From assembly GCA_022360105.1 (NCBI GenBank), contig JAKSDL010000266.1, positions 1 through 40,309 on the forward strand: DNA of 40,309 bases, written 5' to 3'. The notes below the pieces were generated by a model. That model had not been told where the DNA came from, ran no database searches, and saw only the letters and a list, made by a program, of their open reading frames with translations. This document shows positions 32,077-40,309 of the stretch, in pieces; within the stretch, counting starts at the first letter, position 1; the number at the start of each line of letters is the position of its first letter. The position numbers and the translations under genes were made by a program. The stretch comes from Pseudomonadota bacterium (lineage in GTDB: Bacteria; SAR324; XYD2-FULL-50-16; JAHJRI01).

Positions 32077-33816
32077 TTAGATTTGTGCCGTGATTTCAGG
32101 GAATACCAGGAAGAACATGATATATGCCATTAGCAGCGTCAGCATCAGATTAAACGATTGACCGCAGACATAAAGAATCAGCGGTTTTCCCCCTTTAAAG
32201 TAAGATTTTAGCTCACGAAAATTGGTAGCCAGACCAATACTGGAGAAAGCCAAACAGAAGAACCATCCCCTAAAAATTCGAGAACCCCCGCGGATTGCAC
32301 CATGCTCAAGTAACGTGTAGCCTGCATCCTTTCCAAATGAGCCGTATAATAATGAGAAGAAAATGGACGCTGCAATAAAGCCCAGTACAAATTTGGGAAA
32401 TCTGAACCAAATTTCTATCATTCCCACATCCTGACCGGCCTGTTTGTCGATTTTCGTCGTCCAGATCAAAGCAACAACGAAAGCCACCAAACCAATTAGC
32501 ACATTTTGGATCATTTTAATCGTCGCCGCAACATACATCGCTGTGTCGCTTAGAAAAGCCCCCGCCGCAGCTACTGCTCCTGTAGCATCAATCGTCCCAC
32601 CCATCCAGGCTCCACCCAGCACATGGTGCATACCTGTTGCTGTGATAAAAGCCGGCATGGCAATCATCATTATCGAGGTGAATACCATGGAAAGTCCCAC
32701 AGCAAGGGTCAATTCCTCTTTTTTCGCCCTACAGGCAGCCGCTGTGGCAATAGCTGCGGATACACCACAAACGGACATATCTGAGGAAATAGTCACATTT
32801 AAGGTTTTGGAAGGCATTTTGACGATTTTTTGCCCAAAAAAATAGGTGGTTGTCAATACAATCGGTGTCACAATCCAGGCTACAAATATACCTGGAACTC
32901 CGATTGATAAAATTTTTCCGAAAAGGATCTCGGCTCCCAGCAGGACCAGACCTGTTTTTATGTAATATTCAGTCTGCACTGCCGGTTCAATCCATTTGGG
33001 AGTGCCTATGGTGTTGCTGATGAGCATACCTATTGCAATTGCCCAAAGTGGATAACCAAATCCAATACTCTTGATACCGCTTTGAGCAGTCAAAGTATAA
33101 GCCAACACTGCAACCAGAAATACACCAACAAAACCGATCAGGAATTTGCTGATGTTTTCCCCCATCACCAGCCTGCCTATACTAAAGAAGACTCCCGTAA
33201 TCACCATCAATGCTATCAGATAAAAAATCTGATTATAGCCTTTTACATTGGCTTTCTTCTTTGCGCTGGAAGTTTTGTTTATGGCAAATCGCCAATCACC
33301 AATGGCTTTGATAGCCTTTTGGTTTAATGCATTGTTTTTAAAGGATTCACCTGACGCGGCGTTTTCTGCAGCCATGGCTGCGGCAAGCAGTGAAGCTTCC
33401 CTTTCTTTTGCAGCTTCAAATTTGTCCACTGCTTTTTGAGCCTTAGCACTGGCTTTGGAATCACTCATGAAAAATGCATCCAAGGGATTACTGCTCCAAC
33501 CATGAGGCTTGCCAGTGAATTTCTTTATGGTTTTACCTGCTCCTGAACTTGTTGCTTTCAGTTTGCCCTTTGCATCACTGGCTTTAAACCAGGCGATGGT
33601 TCGAAAAGGTGCTTTTTCCGACTCAGCTTTGAGAATTTTATTGGCTGATGCAATCTTGCTTTCCATGCTTACAGGTCCCCTGGGGACATATATAAGCAGA
33701 CCAATTATCAAAATAGCAAAACCTAGCCAGATGGCCCACCAGTCCTCCTTTTTCCACAATTCGGACCATTCCCATTTGCCGACATCACGTACAATATCAT
33801 CATTGCCCTGTGCCAT
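32077..33816 (-). CDS. YeiH-like putative sulfate/sulfite exporter with long N-terminal extension
   Basis: A 579-residue membrane protein. Residues ~195-579 match the Cons_hypoth698/YeiH family (putative sulfate export), with about ten helices and family-like segments such as GYPLWAIAIGMLISNTIGTP, KTGLVLLGAEILFGKIL, SSDMSVCGVSAAIATAAAC and the later FCLAFSSIGLATNF. The family core is usually ~330-350 residues, so the first ~195 residues are extra: one helix (~28-46) and a soluble Ala/Lys-rich domain. Upstream are a very good ribosome-binding site (AAAGGAGG), a candidate sigma-54 promoter (33949-33962) and a perfect enhancer-like palindrome (34015-34038). The heme-motif kinase and NtrC-type regulator encoded just beyond are the probable controllers. 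Actual substrate unproven. Confidence 0.8.
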   Translation of the reverse strand: MAQGNDDIVRDVGKWEWSELWKKEDWWAIWLGFAILIIGLLIYVPRGPVSMESKIASANKILKAESEKAPFRTIAWFKASDAKGKLKATSSGAGKTIKKFTGKPHGWSSNPLDAFFMSDSKASAKAQKAVDKFEAAKEREASLLAAAMAAENAASGESFKNNALNQKAIKAIGDWRFAINKTSSAKKKANVKGYNQIFYLIALMVITGVFFSIGRLVMGENISKFLIGFVGVFLVAVLAYTLTAQSGIKSIGFGYPLWAIAIGMLISNTIGTPKWIEPAVQTEYYIKTGLVLLGAEILFGKILSIGVPGIFVAWIVTPIVLTTTYFFGQKIVKMPSKTLNVTISSDMSVCGVSAAIATAAACRAKKEELTLAVGLSMVFTSIMMIAMPAFITATGMHHVLGGAWMGGTIDATGAVAAAGAFLSDTAMYVAATIKMIQNVLIGLVAFVVALIWTTKIDKQAGQDVGMIEIWFRFPKFVLGFIAASIFFSLLYGSFGKDAGYTLLEHGAIRGGSRIFRGWFFCLAFSSIGLATNFRELKSYFKGGKPLILYVCGQSFNLMLTLLMAYIMFFLVFPEITAQI

Positions 33817-33948
33817 ACATTGCCTCCTTTTTTGTCACTTCATTTTGCATCCATTCAAACCCTTCAGGCGTCTTCCCTAATCCCAACTCGACACCGGATG
33901 AGTGTGAATGTACGAAAAATACAAAGATCGAACTTCAGGTCTGCTTCA

Positions 33949-33962
33949 GCAAGGAGCATACC
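33949..33962 (-). promoter_or_regulatory. Candidate sigma-54 (-24/-12) promoter
   Basis: On the minus strand the sequence GGGTATGCTCCTTGCT has GG and GC exactly ten bases apart and keeps TTGCT at -12, with the -24 box diverged from TGGCACG to GGGTATG. It would start transcription about 120 bases before the exporter ATG. The perfect palindrome about 90 bp upstream of that start supports it. Confidence 0.5.
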
Positions 33963-34014
33963 CTCTCACTAAAAACCACTTAATCTATTGTTTTAATGGA
34001 CTTTTACATTCAGA

Positions 34015-34038
34015 TCTCTTGATGTTGTGCTCAAGAGA
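34015..34038. promoter_or_regulatory. Enhancer-like palindrome TCTCTTGA-N8-TCAAGAGA
   Basis: Two perfect 8-base arms (34015-34022 and 34031-34038) with an 8-base spacer are centred about 90 bp upstream of the predicted sigma-54 start. Such sites are bound by NtrC-family dimers, and the neighbouring gene encodes one. Confidence 0.6.
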
Positions 34039-34215
34039 CTGCCATCAGCAAGAGGCACCTTTGCTTTTATTTTAATTCAATTAGTCGCTAATATATTAAC
34101 ATCTTTGAACTTAACATGAGGTGCAACAGTTTGCTGCAAGTGGAAACTCCGGGAGGCACCAAAGGGGAAAAAGGGTTGTGTTAAATAAAAGGGAAATGAA
34201 GGAACCAACAAAAGG

Positions 34216-35601
34216 CTAACGATAGTCACGGACATTAATCTCGTATCGATTAATTATCTTTTGCAGGGATTGTCTTTTGATACCGCTTATTTTGGCTGAG
34301 ATGGACACATTGCCTTCGGTTTGTTTTAACAAACGGCAAACATACTCTTTGGTAAAACGTTCAATTATTTTTTCTTTTAGTTGTTTGTAAGGTCCGTTCA
34401 GATCCAGATCGATATCTGCTCCGAATCCTTCGGCCTCTTCAACGTCAATGTGTTCAAGCCGGACTGTGTCCGTGGGAATAGTCGCTGTCCAGGCTCGAAT
34501 CGCATTTTCAAGCTCCCTGGCATTCCCCGGCCAGTCTGTTGTTTGCAAGCGTTCCAAAACTTCTGCTGAAATCATTTTAGCTTCAGTTTTTAATTCAAAA
34601 GCCGCTTTGGCCAAAAAGTGATTTGCCAACAAGGGAATATCTTCTTTAATTTTGTTCAAATCGGGCATAACAAGATTCGCAACATTGAGCCGGTAAAAAA
34701 GATCTGCCCGAAATTCTCCCGATTCAATTTTTGCCGGCAGATTTTGGTTGGTTGCAGCAATGATCCGTACATCAATTTTGTGACTTTGTCCGGCACCAAC
34801 AGGTTTTAGCTCCTGGTTTTGCAACACCCTTAATAGTTTCGTTTGCAGGGACAAAGGCAGATCCCCGATTTCATCCAGAAAGATTGTGCTGCCTTCAGCG
34901 CTGTCGAACAAACCCTTTTTTTCTGAATCTGCGCCTGTAAAAGCCCCCTTCACATGCCCAAACAGTTCACTTTCGAGCAAACCCTCGGGTAAAGCGGGGC
35001 AATTGACCGTCACCATTTGCTTCTTACCACGTGCACTCATCGCATGGATCAACCTGGCAGCAACATCTTTACCGGTTCCTGTTTCACCTGTAATCAAAAC
35101 CGTTACATCAGTCTTGGACAGTGTTTTAATTTGGTTTCTTGTCTGTTGTATTCGGCTGCTTTTCCCTATCAAAGAATCCAAAGAAATCTGTTGGTTTTTT
35201 CCGAGTTGCATTCGATCGTTTTCGTGTTGCAACCTGCTTTTTGCCAAGCCTTTATTCAAGAGGCTTACCAGTTTTTCAAATTCAAACGGTTTTTGGATAA
35301 AATCATAGGCACCATGTTTGAGGGCTTTTACAGCAATCTCAATGGTGCCGTATCCGGACATCATGATGACGGTCAGTGAGGGGTTCAGTGACATGATTTT
35401 GTTTAGTAAGGTCATTCCATCCATTTCAGGCATGCTGACATCTGTTAAAACCAAGCTAACCGGTTTATCAGACAGAAGATTCAGTGCTTCTTCACCACTG
35501 GTTGCTGTAAAAACGGCACACTCCATCTCCCGGCTGATGGATCTTTTTAAGCCTGCAACAAGATCAATTTCATCGTCGACTATCAATATTGTATCTTTCA
35601 T
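34216..35601 (-). CDS. Sigma-54-dependent response regulator (NtrC family)
   Basis: A 461-residue enhancer-binding protein. The receiver (~3-120) has Asp54 in VLTDVSMPEMDG and Lys in IQKPFEF. The AAA+ domain (~140-370) has Walker A GETGTGKD, Walker B STIFLDEIG and the standard GAFTGA loop at 219-224. The C-terminal Fis-type HTH reads NVSISAKISGIKRQSLQK. Its start overlaps the stop of the heme-motif kinase by 4 bp, so they are coupled. The exporter operon downstream carries a matching promoter and palindrome, so it is the likely target. The gene is followed by the 399-base regulatory region without a clear terminator. Confidence 0.9.
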   Translation of the reverse strand: MKDTILIVDDEIDLVAGLKRSISREMECAVFTATSGEEALNLLSDKPVSLVLTDVSMPEMDGMTLLNKIMSLNPSLTVIMMSGYGTIEIAVKALKHGAYDFIQKPFEFEKLVSLLNKGLAKSRLQHENDRMQLGKNQQISLDSLIGKSSRIQQTRNQIKTLSKTDVTVLITGETGTGKDVAARLIHAMSARGKKQMVTVNCPALPEGLLESELFGHVKGAFTGADSEKKGLFDSAEGSTIFLDEIGDLPLSLQTKLLRVLQNQELKPVGAGQSHKIDVRIIAATNQNLPAKIESGEFRADLFYRLNVANLVMPDLNKIKEDIPLLANHFLAKAAFELKTEAKMISAEVLERLQTTDWPGNARELENAIRAWTATIPTDTVRLEHIDVEEAEGFGADIDLDLNGPYKQLKEKIIERFTKEYVCRLLKQTEGNVSISAKISGIKRQSLQKIINRYEINVRDYR

Positions 35602-37568
35602 ACCCGCATGTTGGATGGCTCTGATATTCCGTTTCCATTCAAAGGTAGTGCTATTGAAAATGTGGTTCCGCTTCCGGGTTGGCTTATGACAGAGATCTCA
35701 CCACTATGTTGCTGAATGATGCCATAGCTGACCGAAAGACCCAAACCTGTTCCTTTTCCCCGTTCTTTGGTCGTAAAAAACGGCTCAAAAATTTTATCCA
35801 ATTTGTCATCGGGAATTCCACATCCCGAATCAGATATATCAATTAACACCTGTTCCCGTTCTTCGCATAAACGAGTCATCAACTCCAGATTTCCTCCTTC
35901 AGGCATGGCCTGCATACTGTTTATCAGCAAATTCATAAACACCTGCTTCATCTTATCTTCATCGATGACAACATTTTTGATTTTTTGATCCAATTCCCGA
36001 GAAACCTGGATGTTCTGATTTCTCATCTGGTTTTGCAGAACAGATAGGATCTCATTAAGACATTCATGAATATCCGCCTTCTTCATCATGGTATCGGAGG
36101 CTCGCGCAAAATTAAGAAGAGATTCAACAATTGTTTTACAGCTGTGGGCATGTTTGGTGATGATATCGGTGTCTTCCTTTATCTGTTCTGTCGAATCACC
36201 GCTTTTAAGAATCAAGTCGCCGTAACACAGGATCACGCCAAGAGGATTGTTTATTTCATGAGCGACGCCGGCAGCCAGTTGCCCGATGGAAGCCAATCGT
36301 TCGGTTTCGGCCAAATGTTTGTTCAATTTTTTTTCCTCAGTAATATCTCGAATGACGCCCTCCACTCCGATCAGCTTATTTTCATCACTCATTAAACAAT
36401 TGGCTGAAATCAGACAAATGATTCTTCTATCTGTTTTCGTTTTCAAAATACACTCGGCATTTACAACAGAGGACTTATTCTCGATGACACCAAGTAAGCT
36501 CTTACCTTCCTCCGGATTCTCAAATAACCCGGTGAAATGAGAAGTGATTAAAAACTCGAAAAGATCCTCGACCTCAAATAATTTCTTTCCGGCATGGTTC
36601 AAATCAGTCAGTTTACCGTTTACATCTGTGACAAAAATAGCATCCGGAGAAGCTTCAAATAATGTTCGATATTTTGCTTCAGATTCTTTAACTTCGTCAT
36701 GGGCCGTCTTTAGGTTCGCTGCAACATTCTCAAACGCACTTCTTATCTGGTTTATTTCGTCTTTTGAGCTTGTGCCTATCAGATGCTGTACTTGCGGGTC
36801 ATCGGAATAGATGATTTTGAAGGTATTCAGCAGTCTTTTCAATTGGTGCACCACCGTCCTGTTAAACAACAGGGCGAAAAGAGCAAACAGGGAAAATAAG
36901 GAGACAAATCCAAACAAGAACACCCAGGCGGTTTTTTCCTTTATGAGCAAATTTGTGGCATCCATGGGAATATAAATGGTATCGGCACCAACAATATCGC
37001 CCACTTTATAACCATAACTCCGGGTGGTACCATACATTTCCTTTAATTCCCTGGGAGCATCCAGTGGATTTCCATGACAGGTTAAACATGTCTGTTCGGC
37101 TCGTATCGGCATCATCCTGGCGTAAAAGGTTTTGCCTTGTTTTTTAATCATTCCTGCCCATTGTTTTTCATCAGGATTTTCGGTGAACCACTGTAACATG
37201 CCGCTTTCGAATTCATCTGCCAGATTTCCGAGATTTCTCGGGTTTAATGCGGTGCGTCTATAATTAAATTCAGGATAACTCTGCTTCAGATTATTCATTA
37301 TCTGCCGGGAGATGTAGGAAGTAGACATTGCTTCCAGAATAAACTGATCGGAAGGCAACGTTTTGGTAATCTTTGGCCGCAAAGTGTCTTTAACATAAGA
37401 CCTAATTGACGATGCAGCTGTAAGATAAATCTGCGTTTTGTTATAAACCGAAGTCAATGCCTGGTGCTGGAGATTTCGATATTGGTGTATCGAAGCACCT
37501 ACGCAGCAAAAAATGAGGATCATCGCTGCTCCCAGGTAAAACTGGTTTTTTATGCTCAGATTTTTCAT
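35598..37568 (-). CDS. Sensor histidine kinase with Tll0287-like c-type heme domain
   Basis: A 656-residue membrane kinase. TM1 is ~8-26. The periplasmic domain (~28-205) resembles the DUF3365/Tll0287 family and carries a heme c attachment site Cys161-Leu-Thr-Cys164-His165 ([15 protein letters not shown]), so it probably senses redox state, gas or a small molecule through heme. TM2 (~212-233), a HAMP-like linker (~235-290) and PAS (~292-410) follow. HisKA has His437 in [12 protein letters not shown]. The ATPase domain has [19 protein letters not shown] and GTGLGLSV. Heme attachment in the periplasm would require a cytochrome c maturation system encoded elsewhere. It is co-transcribed with the NtrC-type regulator, the likely partner. 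Confidence 0.9.
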   Translation of the reverse strand: MKNLSIKNQFYLGAAMILIFCCVGASIHQYRNLQHQALTSVYNKTQIYLTAASSIRSYVKDTLRPKITKTLPSDQFILEAMSTSYISRQIMNNLKQSYPEFNYRRTALNPRNLGNLADEFESGMLQWFTENPDEKQWAGMIKKQGKTFYARMMPIRAEQTCLTCHGNPLDAPRELKEMYGTTRSYGYKVGDIVGADTIYIPMDATNLLIKEKTAWVFLFGFVSLFSLFALFALLFNRTVVHQLKRLLNTFKIIYSDDPQVQHLIGTSSKDEINQIRSAFENVAANLKTAHDEVKESEAKYRTLFEASPDAIFVTDVNGKLTDLNHAGKKLFEVEDLFEFLITSHFTGLFENPEEGKSLLGVIENKSSVVNAECILKTKTDRRIICLISANCLMSDENKLIGVEGVIRDITEEKKLNKHLAETERLASIGQLAAGVAHEINNPLGVILCYGDLILKSGDSTEQIKEDTDIITKHAHSCKTIVESLLNFARASDTMMKKADIHECLNEILSVLQNQMRNQNIQVSRELDQKIKNVVIDEDKMKQVFMNLLINSMQAMPEGGNLELMTRLCEEREQVLIDISDSGCGIPDDKLDKIFEPFFTTKERGKGTGLGLSVSYGIIQQHSGEISVISQPGSGTTFSIALPLNGNGISEPSNMRV

Positions 37569-37805
37569 GATGCAGTTTCCAATAGCTCAATTAGTAATAA
37601 GTGGTTACAGCGTTGACTAATTTGATTATAATTGTTGAGACAGAGCGACTAACCTTGTCTACATTCTTAACTCCACTCAACACAGATTGCAAACCTTGAG
37701 ATACATTTCATCGTTAAAAGTTTATGTAATTCAAACAGCTGATCTAAAAGACTGAAATCGTTTGGTTATCTTAGAATGGCTGCTTTAAAGGCTAATCCAC
37801 TTTGA

Positions 37806-38828
37806 ATGCTAAAAATGAAACAGCCTCGTTATACACTTTTGCAAGAGTTTATAACCCAATTTGAAGTCTGGCAGGAAGCGCTTCCGGTTTTGGATAAAAT
37901 TATCAGCCGTCAGGAAATGGAACTGGTGGTCGTTATGAAAGGAAAAAGCCTGACTTTAAAATCTCTTGCCCAGCTGACCGGCATGACAGAAAATGATTTG
38001 CAGCCCGTTCTGGAAAACGCCTTCCGCAGAAACATTCTCGACAAATCACTGATTAACGACATTTGGTACTATACTCAAACATCTTTTCTAGACAGGTTGG
38101 ATCACTTCGTAAAATTTGAAAACTGGAATGGAATTCCAGCCAACACAAGACGATCTTTGGATCAAAAATGCCTTGAAGACTATGCAGCAAAACAAAAGAC
38201 AGCATTGGAACAACAAGCCCTCGACTCAGGTCAGCATAGAAACGAGTTAAATGACACTTTGTTGCTCTTACCTGAAGTTGAAGACATGCTGAAACACGCT
38301 GAGACTATTGTAATTCAGCCGTGTAATTGCAGGTTGTTTGGTCAGCGTTGTAAAAAAGAGATTGATATTTGTATTTTTCTGGATCTGGAAGCGAAAAAAC
38401 TATTGCAACGGGGTGTGGGAAACCAGGTTACCACTGACAAGGCAATCCAGCTGCTCCATGAGGCTGACCAGAAAGGATTGATGCATACCGGTGACAGCAA
38501 TTGGAAAAAAAACGGATTAAAGTCGATCTGTAATTGCTGTTCTTGTGATTGTTATCTTTTTCTGACTTCATCCCTCTTGAACAGCAAAGGTATATGGCCG
38601 AAAAGCCGGCACCTTGCTGTTGTGGATTCAGAAATATGTGATGCTTGTGCAATTTGTGTCAAACGTTGTCCCTTTGACGCATTTACGAAAGAAGATGAGA
38701 CTATTGTCATTAAAGGGAAACAAAAACATAAAATTACTTACGATAAACAGAAATGCTGGGGATGCGGGCTGTGTGCCAACACATGCAGGCCTGGAGCAAT
38801 CAAAATGGAACGGCTAAATACCGATTGA
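37806..38828 (+). CDS. Multi-cluster ferredoxin-like protein with winged-helix-like N-terminus
   Basis: A 340-residue soluble protein. Residues ~40-100 look like a small winged helix (LKSLAQLTGMTENDLQPVLE then RRNILDKS). The middle has cysteine groups CNCRLFGQRCKKEIDIC and ICNCCSCDCY that suggest a further iron-sulfur site. The C-terminus has two classic [4Fe-4S] motifs: CDACAICVKRCPF and CWGCGLCANTCRPG. It probably carries electrons and may sense or regulate. It is divergent from the heme-motif kinase (237 bp apart) and convergent with the M20 gene. The ATG at 37806 lacks a Shine-Dalgarno; an ATG three codons later is an alternative. Confidence 0.7.
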   Translation: MLKMKQPRYTLLQEFITQFEVWQEALPVLDKIISRQEMELVVVMKGKSLTLKSLAQLTGMTENDLQPVLENAFRRNILDKSLINDIWYYTQTSFLDRLDHFVKFENWNGIPANTRRSLDQKCLEDYAAKQKTALEQQALDSGQHRNELNDTLLLLPEVEDMLKHAETIVIQPCNCRLFGQRCKKEIDICIFLDLEAKKLLQRGVGNQVTTDKAIQLLHEADQKGLMHTGDSNWKKNGLKSICNCCSCDCYLFLTSSLLNSKGIWPKSRHLAVVDSEICDACAICVKRCPFDAFTKEDETIVIKGKQKHKITYDKQKCWGCGLCANTCRPGAIKMERLNTD

Positions 38829-38850
38829 CTGGTATTTAGCGATCAATCGG
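38814..38850. terminator. Overlapping hairpins / possible pseudoknot between convergent genes
   Basis: Stem A pairs CTAAATACC (38814-38822) with GGTATTTAG (38831-38839), 9 bp perfect. Stem B pairs CCGATTGA (38821-38828) with TCAATCGG (38843-38850), 8 bp perfect. Arm B lies almost wholly in the loop of A, so the two stems alternate or form an H-type pseudoknot. They cover the stop of the ferredoxin gene and the short gap before the M20 gene end. A termination role is likely; no U-tract is present. Confidence 0.45.
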
Positions 38851-38862
38851 AAATCCGGAAAA

Positions 38863-40056
38863 TCAACAAGGCAGCAGTTTTTCTGCCAAGGCAACCCAAT
38901 ATGACGCACCAAGCGGCAGAATTTCATCATTAAAATCATAAGTTGCTTGATGAATACTCGCAGAATGTGTTTCTGAACCGCTTCCTATCCCCATGTATGC
39001 ACCTGGACGTTTTTGAAGCATGAATGCAAAGTCCTCCGAACCCATAATCGGTCTTAAATCAGGTATGACTTTACTTTCTCCAACCAGTGAAGACGCGACT
39101 TCAAGTGCCTGTTTGGTCTCTAACTCTGTATTCACCAAGGCTGGGTAGCGCTTTTCATAAATCAATTCCGCTTTGGTTCCTGTTGCTTTTGCAACTCCGG
39201 TTATCGTTTCCTCCATGCCGGTTTGAATCAACTTCTGGACATTTGGATTAAAATGTCTCGTCGTCCCCCTGATAATGACGTTATCCGGAATAATATTATA
39301 AGCTGTTCCCCCATGGATTTCCGTTACACTTAACACAGCCGAATCCAAAGGATGAGTGTTTCTGCTGACAAGGGTCTGCAACTGAGAAATGATGGTTGAG
39401 GCCGTGATAACAGGATCCCTGGTTAAGTGGGGCATGGCAGCATGTCCACCAACCCCGGTTATATTGATATCAAACACATCATAGGCTGCCATCATGGGTC
39501 CCACACACATACCAAACATACCTGCGGGAACCGCAGGAAAATTATGCATGCCAAAGATTCTTTCGGCGGGGAATTGCTCGAACAGACCTTCTTTAACCAT
39601 TACGCCACCACCACCCTCGTTTTCTTCGGCAGGTTGAAAAATAAAATGAATCGTTCCCTTAAAAGCGTTTGATTCCGATAGTACCTTGGCTGCTCCCAGC
39701 AACATTGTCATATGGCCATCATGACCACAAGCATGCATTTTCCCCTTATTTTTTGAACGATAGGAGATTTTGTTTTTCTCCTCCATGTCCAGAGCGTCCA
39801 TATCTGCCCTAAAGGCGATCGCTTGATTGCTTTTTGGGACACCTTTGGATAAAGTCGCAACAACACCGGTTTTAGCCATCCCACGGCTTACCTCCAAACC
39901 AAATGATTTCAGCTTTTCAGCAACAAAATCTGAAGTATGGTGTTCTTCAAAGGCTGTTTCAGGGTGTTCATGCAGGTAGTGCCGCCATTCGGTCATCTCG
40001 GAAGTTAGCTCTTCCACTTCTTTGCAGATTTTAATGTCGTTCATTTGATTTGCCAT
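38863..40056 (-). CDS. M20 family amidohydrolase (hippurate/N-acyl-amino-acid hydrolase-like)
   Basis: A 397-residue soluble zinc peptidase-like enzyme. The metal-binding motif MHACGHDGH (Cys110, His112) and the PAEENEGGG acidic pair (Glu144-Glu145) are present, as are MHNFP (His171), a dimerisation domain (~185-300) and the C-terminal GSEDFAFML. All match the amidohydrolase (hippurate hydrolase / IAA-amino acid hydrolase) branch, which hydrolyses N-acyl amino acids. The physiological substrate is not known. It is monocistronic and convergent with the ferredoxin-like gene. The ATG at 40056 lacks a clear Shine-Dalgarno; an ATG at residue 5 is an alternative. Confidence 0.85.
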   Translation of the reverse strand: MANQMNDIKICKEVEELTSEMTEWRHYLHEHPETAFEEHHTSDFVAEKLKSFGLEVSRGMAKTGVVATLSKGVPKSNQAIAFRADMDALDMEEKNKISYRSKNKGKMHACGHDGHMTMLLGAAKVLSESNAFKGTIHFIFQPAEENEGGGGVMVKEGLFEQFPAERIFGMHNFPAVPAGMFGMCVGPMMAAYDVFDINITGVGGHAAMPHLTRDPVITASTIISQLQTLVSRNTHPLDSAVLSVTEIHGGTAYNIIPDNVIIRGTTRHFNPNVQKLIQTGMEETITGVAKATGTKAELIYEKRYPALVNTELETKQALEVASSLVGESKVIPDLRPIMGSEDFAFMLQKRPGAYMGIGSGSETHSASIHQATYDFNDEILPLGASYWVALAEKLLPC

Positions 40057-40309
40057 AATCAGGAATTCTCAATTTTTTATTGTGCAATGCATTAATTCTG
40101 ATAGATTAATGGTAAAAAACTGTTTTGTTAAGCAAGTCGAAAACTTTATGGAGGTTTTTAAAAAGTTATCTGATTATAAATGGTTCGCAGTCAATTCTAT
40201 AGATCGAATTGGAAGAGCTGTTATTTGATTTTGGATAAACCACCGGGGGATTTATCCAGCATGATTAGCCACTCGCAATTATCATTTGATTATTGATTAT
40301 TAAAATGAA
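40057..40309. other. Region upstream of the M20 gene
   Basis: No gene is supported in these 253 bases. A 26-codon ATG frame at 40148-40228 has no ribosome-binding site. A small inverted repeat GGATAAA (40233-40239) / TTTATCC (40251-40257) with a GC-rich loop lies near the window end. Confidence 0.35.

Larger units (their letters stand above)
33817..34215. other. Regulatory region of the exporter operon
   Basis: This 399-base gap lies between the sigma-54 regulator gene and the exporter gene, all leftward. It holds a candidate -24/-12 promoter and an upstream palindrome, described separately. No gene is seen. Confidence 0.6.

Noticed and set aside
34090..34180. Second candidate sigma-54 promoter (GGAGTTTCCACTTGC on the minus strand).
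   Set aside because: GG and GC are eleven bases apart rather than ten, so the geometry is wrong.
37569..37805. Promoters in the divergent gap between the heme-motif kinase and the ferredoxin-like gene.
   Set aside because: A TATAAT exists on the minus strand but no acceptable -35 at 16-18 bp; too weak to list.
40148..40228. 26-codon ATG frame near the right end.
   Set aside because: No ribosome-binding site and length expected by chance.
1..40309. CRISPR arrays, tRNA or rRNA genes, insertion-sequence transposases and known riboswitch cores.
   Set aside because: None of their characteristic repeats, folds or proteins was seen on either strand.

Overview
The window looks like chromosomal DNA from a Gram-negative anaerobe, most likely a deltaproteobacterium in the Desulfobacterales sense. 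The pointers are many large PAS/HAMP histidine kinases, NtrC-type sigma-54 regulators, a Tll0287-like sensor with a c-type heme motif, a putative sulfate/sulfite exporter, iron-sulfur proteins, RND pumps and moderate AT-richness. This placement is an inference from gene content; no rRNA, tRNA, CRISPR array or transposase was recognised.

Layout. 1-2350: the C-terminal end of an MMPL/RND exporter, a bidirectional terminator, then a NusG-II-like / Gx-transporter gene pair. 3075-4883: a TerB-repeat protein with a DUF2225-like zinc-binding end. 5121-10855: two large hybrid histidine kinases, tail to tail with 5 bp between stop codons. 11021-16455: a small secreted DUF1566 protein and an RND adaptor/permease operon. 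16955-20083: a single-pass membrane protein joining a zinc ribbon, a kinase domain that has lost its catalytic residues, an intact trypsin-like protease and TPR repeats. 20258-20744: a 30-codon ORF with an ideal ribosome-binding site and a small HTH protein. 21439-25939: a PAS kinase coupled to a sigma-54 regulator, then a kinase with a degenerate receiver preceded by two identical-architecture palindromes. 26125-29600: a MerR-controlled operon of a CrtI/RetSat-like flavoprotein and a ferredoxin-type reductase. 29713-31269: an orphan kinase. 31421-37568: a heme-motif sensor kinase, an NtrC-type regulator, a candidate enhancer site and -24/-12 promoter, a YeiH-like exporter, a small membrane protein and a terminator. 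37806-40056: a multi-cluster ferredoxin-like protein and an M20 amidohydrolase.

How the parts work together. The best supported circuit is at 31421-37568: a redox or ligand sensor phosphorylates a sigma-54 activator, which would act from a palindrome about 90 bp upstream of a predicted transcription start to switch on the exporter gene. The second clear circuit is the MerR operon, where a palindrome sits inside an 18-bp promoter spacer, the geometry used by MerR-type activators. Six histidine kinases and only two separate response regulators lie in 40 kb, so several kinases must signal to their own receivers or to partners elsewhere. The most unusual protein is the pseudokinase-protease-TPR fusion.
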